A stretch of DNA of 64,000 nucleotides from Podospora bellae-mahoneyi (taxonomy: Eukaryota; Ascomycota; Sordariomycetes; Sordariales; Podosporaceae). The translations under genes were made by a program, and so were the position numbers. The stretch covers positions 3,534,001-3,598,000 of the forward strand of contig NC_085884.1 in NCBI RefSeq assembly GCF_035222275.1, in the 5' to 3' direction. Shown here one piece after another: positions 48,717 to 57,315 of the stretch. Every line of letters begins with the position of its first letter. Position 1 is the stretch's first letter. Below the pieces are notes generated by a model, which ran no database searches, was not told the origin of the DNA, and was given only the letters and a program-made list of their open reading frames with translations.

Positions 48717-49304
48717 GGTTGTGTTGCTGCGAAGGGGGGGAGGGGCTCAAACTCTGTTGATGATGGGTATACTGTAGCGATCAGCGTAATGAATACAATT
48801 TTAAGACAACTTGAGTACCAATGTTGCATTCTCCCTGCTACAAACGCCCAGAACCGCACTGCTTGTCCCGCCTCAAAAGATACTCAATAGGCATTTAAAG
48901 ATAGTCGATATACTTTGAAACATTAACTATCTCCAAAGGCATGGTACTTATGTTTTGGAGCCTATAAATTATTTCTCAAGGCCTATTATCTATCTTTAAA
49001 GGCCTGTTATCTATCTTTTAAGGGCCTATTAACTATCCCTAAAGGCCTTTAAAGATAGGTAACAAGCCTCAAAAGATACCTAGTTAATGCGCACTCTCGC
49101 TATCCCTTGAACCTATTCACCATCTTTAAACACCTATTCCTTTGGAACAAAAGGTATGAAACTAAAGAATCACCACACGTTATACTGATTTCTGTAGCGC
49201 TAGGTAATTATAAAGAACTAGAGCGTGGTAAGATATCAAAATGTTTATTTTTTTTTTATTTTTCATTTCCAAAAGACCAGACGTCCAGACATTCCGGTAA
49301 TCGC
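48717..49304. other. Convergent intergenic region with repeat cluster
   Basis: 590 bases between convergent genes. The middle is AT-rich and built of degenerate 20-22 bp repeats; the rest is 3' UTR-like. No gene seen. Confidence 0.6.
48873..49140. repeat. Cluster of degenerate 20-22 bp repeats in both orientations
   Basis: Three tandem units start at 48978, 48999 and 49021 and share the core GGCCTRTTAWCTATC. Inverted relatives lie at about 48887-48906 and 49050-49067 (AAAGATAG...GCC), and weaker ones at 48921-48939 and 49111-49140. The palindrome AAAGGCCTTT joins forward and inverted units at 49041-49050. I do not recognise a known element. Confidence 0.75.
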
Positions 49305-51251
49305 TTAAGCACCAACAGTAACCGTCACCGTCTCCCGCACCTGCTCCGTCACTGTCTCCCTCTCCGTCACCGTGACCGTTGCCTCTTTCTCCTGCCCTCC
49401 GTTTGCCACATCTGGGATTGTTGTTGTTGTTGTTATTGGCTCTGGAATAGGAGTGGGAGTGGCGGTGGCGGTGGCGGTGGTGGTGATGGTGGTGGTGTCC
49501 TCGATAGGAATAACCGACAATCTTGTCCTCGTCGTTGTTGTGGTTGGAACCGGCTCAGGAGTGGGAAAGATGATCGGGGGAGGGGTGGCTGATGTTTGGA
49601 GGGGTTCGCTCTCGACAGGCGCGGGGAGGAAGGGTTCGACGCTTGGGATATTGGTTGTTGTGGGGAGGGGGATAGTGGTCTCGTCGAGTTGGGGGAAGCG
49701 GGGGGTTGGGCTGAGGGTGAGGGTCATGGTTATTGTTTCTGAGGTCAGGTCGATGGTGGCAGTTTTGGTGATGGCGGTTGTGAGAGGGGTTGTCTCGGTT
49801 TGGATGGGAGTTTCCCCTGTTTGGGTGACTGTCTCGATGCCGGTCGAGATCGTGATGGTTGCTGTGCTGGTGCCGGATTGTGCTGGTGACTCTGTGGGGG
49901 TAGTAGTATCGACGTCTGTTTCGGTGACTGTTCCGATGCCGGAAGAGACTGTGATGGTTGCTGTTGAGGTGAATGTATCCGCTGGTGTGCTCGAGGCAGG
50001 TGCAGTGGTTGCGGGAGGAGTGGAAGGGGCATCGCTTGGGAGATTGGGGATCATATCCGCTGGCACAATTCCCAAGGTCTCCTGCGCCAGATCAGGATCG
50101 ACGCACCCGATGATGACGCCGTTGACCGTATTGTTCAGGGGCATGGCGAAGCAGGCTGTGCCGGAGGGGCACTCGCGCTGAAGCTCAAAGTTGTTTCCAT
50201 TCTCGGAGCACTTCACGACGTTGTGGTTGACGCAGGCGGCCTGGCCTACGTTGCAGGCGGTGGACATGGTGGTTTCTGAGAAGATGGTATTGTACTCCTG
50301 GGCCAGGGCAATGTTGTTTCTGAACTCATTGGTGGGGATGCTTGCGGTCGCGGTTGGGAGGTTGGTGATGGCGGTGGGAATGGCGGTGTTGGGCTCGCCG
50401 GTGACGGTGACGTTGGCGGTTGAGGTGGCCGGTGTTGATGCGGTTTCGGCAGGGAGAGTGCTAGTAGCACCAGTCTCTGTCGGGCTGCTTGTGAGGTCGG
50501 CGGGTTCGGTAGTAGCGGTGCTGGTGAGATCGGTACTAGCAGTCCCAGTCGCGGTGGCCGATGGAGTAAGAAAGGAGGAAACAATCAGCGGCGTGCTTGA
50601 AGTTGGCAACGGCTTTGATGTCTCGACGGAGGTCTCCGTCTCACTGGCGAGGCTCGTGACGAGCGTGGATGTTTCGACTAGGGAGGTCTCGAGGGAAGCA
50701 GTCGCGGTCTCCGATGTCTCCGCTGTTGAAGTCTCGACAGTCGAAGTTTCAGCAGTAGAGGTCTCAGTCGCAAGAGTCTCGGTGGCAGTAACCTCCCCCA
50801 CCGACGTCTCACCCACAGAACTCTCCACCCCCGAACTCGCAATCGAGCTGACTGTAGCCCCAGGTAAGCCCGTCACCGTCGCCTCAGCAGTAGAAGTCTC
50901 CAACCCCGTCCCGGCGCTCGTCTCCGGCGCCCCAACCAACGGCAGCGTAACCTGGCTCACCAAACTCCTCGTCGTTGTAGTAGGTACAGCCTCCTCAACC
51001 TCCGTCGCCGTCGTCTCCGGCACAATTGTCGTCACAACCGTCGTCTCGATGTTCGTACGCGTCGTGATCACCGGCCCCCCAACGGTAGTATTAAACTGCC
51101 TCGCCCACTTCATCCTCCCCACCCCCTCCTCCTCCTCCACCGTCCTCCTCCCCTGATACCCATTCCCATTCGATCCCCTCCTCCACTTAAGAGGACCGGC
51201 CTCTGCAACCGATCCCAAAAGTAGCGATATTAATGTTGTTGTAAGGCGCAT
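49305..51251 (-). CDS. Secreted Ser/Thr-rich protein with a CBM19-like cysteine domain
   Basis: A single exon gives 648 residues. A signal peptide (MRLTTTLISLLLGSVAEA) opens the protein. Residues 50-320 are almost wholly Thr/Ser/Glu/Val repeats, expected to be heavily O-glycosylated. At about residues 320-390 sits a six-Cys domain (STACNVGQAACVNHN, KCSENG, RECPSGTACFAMPL, IIGCVD) with the C-G-C-C-G-C pattern of the chitin-binding CBM19 module. A second Thr/Pro-rich region follows. The protein ends in TERETVTEQVRETVTVTVGA with no GPI signal. It is probably a cell-wall or extracellular matrix protein; chitin binding is inferred from the Cys pattern. The plus strand also shows a long shadow frame caused by the repeats. 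Confidence 0.8.
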   Translation of the reverse strand: MRLTTTLISLLLGSVAEAGPLKWRRGSNGNGYQGRRTVEEEEGVGRMKWARQFNTTVGGPVITTRTNIETTVVTTIVPETTATEVEEAVPTTTTRSLVSQVTLPLVGAPETSAGTGLETSTAEATVTGLPGATVSSIASSGVESSVGETSVGEVTATETLATETSTAETSTVETSTAETSETATASLETSLVETSTLVTSLASETETSVETSKPLPTSSTPLIVSSFLTPSATATGTASTDLTSTATTEPADLTSSPTETGATSTLPAETASTPATSTANVTVTGEPNTAIPTAITNLPTATASIPTNEFRNNIALAQEYNTIFSETTMSTACNVGQAACVNHNVVKCSENGNNFELQRECPSGTACFAMPLNNTVNGVIIGCVDPDLAQETLGIVPADMIPNLPSDAPSTPPATTAPASSTPADTFTSTATITVSSGIGTVTETDVDTTTPTESPAQSGTSTATITISTGIETVTQTGETPIQTETTPLTTAITKTATIDLTSETITMTLTLSPTPRFPQLDETTIPLPTTTNIPSVEPFLPAPVESEPLQTSATPPPIIFPTPEPVPTTTTTRTRLSVIPIEDTTTITTTATATATPTPIPEPITTTTTIPDVANGGQEKEATVTVTERETVTEQVRETVTVTVGA

Positions 51252-53048
51252 CTTTGCTTTGCCTTCGAACCAAAGAAAAAGTGTATAGAAAAAGAATAAA
51301 AAAGGAGAGATGTAGGACCAGCCCAGAAAAATCTGTTATGCTATGTAGCAAAGAGAGGTCTCGTTCTTGATGGGAAGATGTGCTGAAACAGAAAAAAAGA
51401 GATAGATATATGCCACGCAAGTGATGATGATAGACAAAAGATGAAAAAGATGACAACAAAAGAGATGTTTGCCAACTGGCAAGGATATTGGGAGTTGATC
51501 GACAAGAGAGAAAAGTAAAAGATATGTGTGTGTGTGCGTGTGTGAGACAAGGGATAAAGAAGAGAAAGAGAGGGTATGACGTGCGGGAGAGAAATGTATA
51601 AGAGATGGGCACACACACACACACACACACACACGTTCCCCGAAAGCCCGTAACCGCGTCTCTTTCTCACGATATTACCTGCGCTTCCCCCTCCACTCCA
51701 GCCTTGGTATCATCACATATCACCACCGCCCCAACATCTTCCACCAGGCCGGAACACCTGGCCACCACCCAACCCGCATCAGCGCGTGGACATCTCCAAC
51801 TTCGGCCAAACCCTTTGGTTGGCGGTCGTTGCACAACTCCCACCCCCAGTCCAGTTGGCAAACCCCAGCAGCAACCGCCCGCCTTACAATTTCTTCCACT
51901 GCCGGGATGTTCCACAATGCGTCTAATCTCCAAGCGCTCACGAACCTACCATTTACTTCCCTCTCACCAGCCTGACGTTTCCTCGTCGTCGTTGAAACAA
52001 GCGCCGAAGCGTTCTCATTGGTCCGCAACCTACCCCTGCCAAGACCGACTTCGTAGCCGCTGGCACCAATCGCTTAGGAATTCCACCCCCCTGCCCCCTT
52101 GTTGAGCCTCACTTTTCTCTGAACACTTCATCTCTGCCGACTGGAGTGTCCCCAAATCATTCCGAGTGGGTTATAAAGAGGAAACAAAAACCCCTCATTT
52201 TTCACACAGCATCTGCGCACAATCCTTTGCTGGATGAGCTAGCTACTATATATAACCCTCCTTTGTGTATGACCAAGATAACATTCCTAACCCTCACCAC
52301 CTACACATGCACCAGAATTCCAGTAATCCTACCCCCTCTCATGCAGTAGTAGCTGCCTCGAGTTTAATACACCCTGCTTCACAACGTCACCACATGAACA
52401 CACAAGTCACAACTTCAATCCTTTGACATGTTCAAAGACTTCTTTTGCACTGCCGATAATACATGCATCCAAACTTATATATCCATCCCCCACCCCAACT
52501 TCCTGCCGACACCCCTCCTACCCGAATCGCATACACAGATAACGATACTGAATCCAGATCATGACCGCATTTCCCCCTCTCTTCCCTCCATCTCTCTCTC
52601 GATATATACATACATCTCTTCCAATGCAAAAAAGCTCTACTCCCACCAAGCCACCCCGGGTATCTTATGCTGAATCGACCGAAACTGGAAATATGCTCCC
52701 CCCTCCTCCCCAAAGCCCCAATACACTCATAATGTGTATACTAAACAATGCTCATTCCAACACAACCAAGCGTTTCAATGTCCATCATCCCCCGAGATCC
52801 GCACATTCGCCGGACCCGGCGACTTCTCCAGTGATGTACACGGCGAAGGAAGCGACTGCACCGCATTGTCCGACTCGCTCTGAGCAACCTCAGAACTGCC
52901 CGCAGTAGAAGCTTTCTCCGCCATTCGAGCCACCATCACCCTCTCAACCTGCTGAATCTTGTTGACGTGCCCCCCCGCCCCCCCCCCCTTAACCGTCTCC
53001 TCAGACAAAAGCCGGTTGCCATACCCGTTAATCTCCACACCCTCCACC
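51252..53048. other. Upstream region of the Ser/Thr-rich protein gene
   Basis: 1.8 kb between two minus-strand genes. The left 400 bases form an A-rich leader with a (CA)12 run at 51610-51634 and a TG run near 51523. The rest has short open frames on both strands with no domains. A C-run lies near 52973-52988. No gene supported. Confidence 0.5.
51610..51634. repeat. (CA)12 microsatellite
   Basis: Perfect dinucleotide run upstream of the Ser/Thr-rich protein gene. Confidence 0.92.
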
Positions 53049-56000
53049 TCATATAACATTCGTAGCCACCAACCCCGCCATCTCCTCCCACTCCTCCCTC
53101 CTGAGCTGCTCTTCCATTGCATCCTCAACACCTGTCTCCATCGTACCATCCCTCCTCCCCCGACCATCATCCCCCAAACACCCCGTCCAGGCTTCCCGAA
53201 ACTTCAGCCCCAACGCCACCGCCATGTGCCTCGACACACTATTCCCCACCAACTTCCACTTATCCGACTGCCTCCCCAGCAGCACCTCCTCCTCCGAAAA
53301 CCCCTGCGCCCTTCGAGCCTCTGCCAAGGTAAAGGGCCTGCTCTCCCTCCAATGCAAGCCGTTCGCGGTCCTCGCGTCCCGAGGGTCCAACGCCGTCGTG
53401 ATGGTAGGGAACGCAAGGTTCGGCGCAAGTCTTGACCACCCCTGTGCGGTGCTGGCAACCCGACCGCGCATCGCGCCCTCACCACTGGGGAACAGCTCCC
53501 TGTCCGCCACCGTCATCACCCCCTTTCCGCCATTCCACGTCTTGACGAAATTCATGCCGTGGGGGAAAATGGGAATTACAGCCACCTGCTGTCGAATAGT
53601 TCCGGTGAAGCCTATAGTTAGACGGTGCTCCGGGTGAGATACGCAAGCATCCACCATGCCATCGATAATGTCGGGCAGATCTGCCGTCGCCTCGGACGAG
53701 CTGGTGTACTTAAACGGCGTGGAAATATCAAGAAATCGCTGGACATAAGCCTCGCCATTGCACAGTTTCCCAATACCCCGCTGTTTTGTCCCCGGATAGT
53801 GGGAATGTGAGGGTGCGGGTGCTTCAGGCAAGCGCACGTCGGGGGTTGCAATGAGGAGAAACACCCGGTTACGCGACTGGGGCGCACCGTAGGTCCAGGC
53901 ATCCCCATTCACCAGCTGAGCTTGGTAACCCAGGCCGATGACAGCACAGAACAGCTGGGACAGCGTGTCTTGGCTTCGGTTTTGGTGTGCTTGGACGATC
54001 GAGGCGACGTTTTCGAGAACAGCGTACTTTGGGCGATAAAAGTCGATAAAGGCCGCAAAGGACGCCACCATGGACTGGTTCTTTGTTTGCTTGAGGTCCT
54101 TCTTGTCTATGGTCAACAGTGAGAACCCAGGGCAGGGGCTGCCCGCTGAGATGACTTCCACATCGCCTGGTCGAGGCACATTGTCCGAGAACTTTCCCTC
54201 CAGAGCTAGCCGTAGAAGGTCATCCACCGAGCCATAGAAAGGATGCACGATGTCTTGGTCAGGGGCGTTGGCCATATAGGTATGGATAGCCTTGTCCCAA
54301 GTATCGGCAGCCCAACGCATTTCAATGGCGCCACCATCCTCAAGACCTCGTCCCAGGTTACCACTCCCACAGAACAAGTCCATTCCCCGCAGCTTGCGGA
54401 CATTGTCTGCCCTTGGATCAAAGCCCTGACGCATGGTCAAAGGCATGTTGCCAAGAGGAACAACCTTTTGTCGAGTGCCGTTAAGTTGGTGGGTGATATA
54501 GAAGAGATTCCCAGTTCCGCCGCGATTGTATGGGCTTGGAATAGGCGAATCAGCCTCGAAGACGCGCACTTGACATCTCCCTGTGATTCTGTCAGGCTTC
54601 ATCACCACAAACTTGTCCGTATAGACGAGCTCGTTGGTGGCGGCGTTCTTGACCACAGAATCGACCTCCCCGCGCCTGAGGAGCCTCCGGAGCCGCACGA
54701 ATATGGTCTTGCCTTGCTTGAACACCTTGACAATCTCACAAGGCTCCGTATATTTGTCCGACAAGTTCAACAGTACCAGGACTGTGTCGCCCGATTTGTA
54801 ACCGAGCTTCTCTGACCCATGAGAGCATCTGATGTGCGACTCTTGCAGTGATACCCAGCGTCGGTGTTCCACAATGTAAGTGTGCCGGACAAAAAAGTCG
54901 TCACCGCTGGTCTCTGGGCTGCCGAACCAGTTGGCTTTGTGGACAGCCATGACCTCGTGCTCTTTAACCCTAGCATGCTTGCCCTCCTCACATGTACAAT
55001 GATCGCTCAGGAATAGCTCGTTCGGCCAAGGGTATCGCATCAAACAACACGGCGTCTCTGCAGGTCGGTATAGCCACGTGACATCGAAGCTTCGGGCGCC
55101 ATCTTTGGCTTTGTGAACCTTTTGGACCAGACCGAACCAGCGCGAGTCGGTCACCCCCTCTTCCTTCTTCCACTTGGTGTTTGTGCTTTCATCATCGTGT
55201 GGAGTAGAGATGGTGTCGCCAACTTGGATTGCATCAGTAACGTGGAGAGGTAAAAATTGTGTGGTCCCTCGGCGCCTCCCAGGAACATTACACTCCATCT
55301 TGATCTGAACATCTGGTGTCGCTTCCCGGGCCGACACTGGTGTTCGAAGCCCTCCATCTGGACTTGACACCACATGGAATACCTTCCCAAGAACCATATG
55401 TCCAAACAACTCATTGATATACGGCGTTACGATGGTCGGAGCCACCTCAACATCCTGCTTCATCGGCCTGCCCTCCAGAAGCTTCGGGAGCTCCGGCACA
55501 GCTTTGTTAGACTCGTAGATATCGACATTCATCGCCTCCCGAAATAGTCTCATCGAGCCGGCCTTCTTTTCCCCATGAACCCCAAAGACTTCTTTCCAAA
55601 TAAAGTCGATGTTGTTGGCGACTGCAACCCTGAAGTCAATCCTAGGATACTGTCGCCGCCACTTTCGGAAAGCGGCAGATCCGCCGTGGGTGCTCTCAAG
55701 CCACTCAGAGAAAGAATTCTTGAAGACTTCGAGACAAAGACTGCGGTTTTCCTGGAGCAAGTAACCAGCATAGTCGACAACGTGCTTGGCGAGATCCATG
55801 GCCCATACAAACGGTTCGTAAAACCTTTTGTATTCAACCGTTGGCCTCCGCAGTCGATAGTAGACCTCAGTTCTCGAATTAAAGACCGAACGAACCCAGA
55901 CTTCGCCATCCACGCTCGGGTGCTCAACCCCATAGTTGCCAATGGGAAGTTCAGCCACCTCGACTTTCTGAACAAAATACTTGTGACCCTTCCAGCTGAG

Positions 56001-56789
56001 CACACCGTCAAAGTAGTACCGGTCGGTGGGCTTCCTCATGCCTATGTGCTGCAATGACCTCATTTCCAAAGGATAGTGTTTCGTATCCAGATAGAACGAG
56101 AACCGGTCCAAGTCAAATTCCACGAACTCGCCATCCATGGCGCCATGGGCCTCCTTCAGGGCCTGCACCGCAATGCGCTCCTTAACCACGGGGAAGGGAG
56201 GTACAAATCCATCGTGCAGGGATCTTGGCGTAATAAGTGTCGAAACAGGTATCTCGACAGAAAGTTGCTGGTTTGGCGGGACCGGGCTAGGCAAACAAGG
56301 TGCTGGTGTCTCATTGAGGGTTTCTGATGTCTGGGCGATGACCGCCTGGGCGACAACCGCCATTTCCAAACTGACGAGTTCGGGCTCTGGAGACTGTGAT
56401 GAGCATGATCCCTGAGGTTCTGGCAATGATACTGGCGGCAGGCAAGGTGCATCTGGGAGGATTGCGCGGCAGTTGTCTGGCAATAATGGGGGCGGTGACC
56501 AAGACGAGTCTTCTGGCCCTGGCAGGGACACTGGCGGCAGGGAAGGTGCGTCTGGGAAAATCGCATGACATTGTGCTGGCAGGTCTGGCGGTGATGATGG
56601 TGGTAATGAGTCGACTACTGGTGACGGCTCATCCTGGTTCTGAAGGAGAGGCAGGTGATCCAGAGATGCTGGGAGCAACGGCCGTAGTTGGTCCAAGATG
56701 GCAGCTTCCGTCTTATCATGCGTTGGGATGAGCTCATTGAACTCGAGGTCATGTCCCGTGGAGGGCCACGAATCCAGCACCCTCATCAT
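53049..56789 (-). CDS. dim-2: DIM-2-type cytosine-5 DNA methyltransferase
   Basis: One long exon gives 1,246 residues from the ATG at 56789; the Neurospora orthologue has about 1,450. A Pro-rich N-terminus holds an imperfect tandem duplication (see findings). The conserved part begins at IPVSTLITPRS. BAH-like regions cover about residues 400-780 and include the CTCEEGKHARVKEHEVMAVH segment. The catalytic domain starts with motif I LRGMDLFCGSGNLGRGLEDG (near residue 800); motif IV is SAGSPCPGFSLL with the catalytic Cys (near 885); motif VI is AVLENVAS (near 925); motif VIII is APQSRNRVFL; and motifs IX-X end in WKLVGNSVSRHMAVALG. DIM-2 methylates cytosines in repeats and RIP-mutated DNA after H3K9 methylation and HP1 recruitment. 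The long acidic tail known in Neurospora is absent. The true start may include an extra upstream exon. Confidence 0.93.
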   Translation of the reverse strand: MMRVLDSWPSTGHDLEFNELIPTHDKTEAAILDQLRPLLPASLDHLPLLQNQDEPSPVVDSLPPSSPPDLPAQCHAIFPDAPSLPPVSLPGPEDSSWSPPPLLPDNCRAILPDAPCLPPVSLPEPQGSCSSQSPEPELVSLEMAVVAQAVIAQTSETLNETPAPCLPSPVPPNQQLSVEIPVSTLITPRSLHDGFVPPFPVVKERIAVQALKEAHGAMDGEFVEFDLDRFSFYLDTKHYPLEMRSLQHIGMRKPTDRYYFDGVLSWKGHKYFVQKVEVAELPIGNYGVEHPSVDGEVWVRSVFNSRTEVYYRLRRPTVEYKRFYEPFVWAMDLAKHVVDYAGYLLQENRSLCLEVFKNSFSEWLESTHGGSAAFRKWRRQYPRIDFRVAVANNIDFIWKEVFGVHGEKKAGSMRLFREAMNVDIYESNKAVPELPKLLEGRPMKQDVEVAPTIVTPYINELFGHMVLGKVFHVVSSPDGGLRTPVSAREATPDVQIKMECNVPGRRRGTTQFLPLHVTDAIQVGDTISTPHDDESTNTKWKKEEGVTDSRWFGLVQKVHKAKDGARSFDVTWLYRPAETPCCLMRYPWPNELFLSDHCTCEEGKHARVKEHEVMAVHKANWFGSPETSGDDFFVRHTYIVEHRRWVSLQESHIRCSHGSEKLGYKSGDTVLVLLNLSDKYTEPCEIVKVFKQGKTIFVRLRRLLRRGEVDSVVKNAATNELVYTDKFVVMKPDRITGRCQVRVFEADSPIPSPYNRGGTGNLFYITHQLNGTRQKVVPLGNMPLTMRQGFDPRADNVRKLRGMDLFCGSGNLGRGLEDGGAIEMRWAADTWDKAIHTYMANAPDQDIVHPFYGSVDDLLRLALEGKFSDNVPRPGDVEVISAGSPCPGFSLLTIDKKDLKQTKNQSMVASFAAFIDFYRPKYAVLENVASIVQAHQNRSQDTLSQLFCAVIGLGYQAQLVNGDAWTYGAPQSRNRVFLLIATPDVRLPEAPAPSHSHYPGTKQRGIGKLCNGEAYVQRFLDISTPFKYTSSSEATADLPDIIDGMVDACVSHPEHRLTIGFTGTIRQQVAVIPIFPHGMNFVKTWNGGKGVMTVADRELFPSGEGAMRGRVASTAQGWSRLAPNLAFPTITTALDPRDARTANGLHWRESRPFTLAEARRAQGFSEEEVLLGRQSDKWKLVGNSVSRHMAVALGLKFREAWTGCLGDDGRGRRDGTMETGVEDAMEEQLRREEWEEMAGLVATNVI

Positions 56790-57315
56790 CCCGAGATGGT
56801 AAGTGTGCCAGAAAGAAGCCGAGAGAAGCGATGGATTACCTTGAGACAGGCAACATGAGAACCGTCCGGGTCGGAGATTGTCTTCGAAAGCGAAAAAGTC
56901 GTCCAAAATCCTCGGCCGGGGATCCTCTCTCCCGAAGAGCAGACAGTGACAAAGTCGGGAGTGGGTGTACAGTATGCGTACCAAACAATCAGCAATAATC
57001 CGCCCAGGCAGAGAAAATAAAGATAGAAAAGTTGAAGCAGAAACCCTTCCAGACCAAAAGAAAAGATGGCTTCACAAAACACAGAGAGCAACAAGATAGG
57101 GAGATGTCTCAATCTGGAAGTCGCGTGGTACCCTGCGGTTGTGCTCCGGTGTTAGTCGCGCTGAGAAAACAAGCCATCGGCCAATCAGATGAGTATGCAG
57201 ACTCACACTTCTTCGAGAGCAACAAGAAGTCAACAACGAGAGACAGTTGTAGTGAGACTTGAGAGGCATTCACATTCCTGTATTTCTTTATTTTTATGCA
57301 TAGTACCTATCTCAA
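56790..57315. promoter_or_regulatory. Upstream region of dim-2
   Basis: 526 bases between two minus-strand genes. The dim-2 frame stays open upstream of 56789 to about 56984 but without an ATG, so part of it may be leader or a first exon. The rest is dim-2 promoter and the 3' end region of nothing else on this strand. Confidence 0.5.

Noticed and set aside
49372-50181. Plus-strand Val/Ser-rich open frame, resembling a membrane protein
   Set aside because: It is the reverse complement of the Thr/Ser-rich repeats of the secreted protein gene.
51605-52105. Plus-strand open frame of 166 codons starting in the CA repeat
   Set aside because: Low-complexity start, no domain, and no homologous-looking features; probably chance in a GC-balanced spacer.
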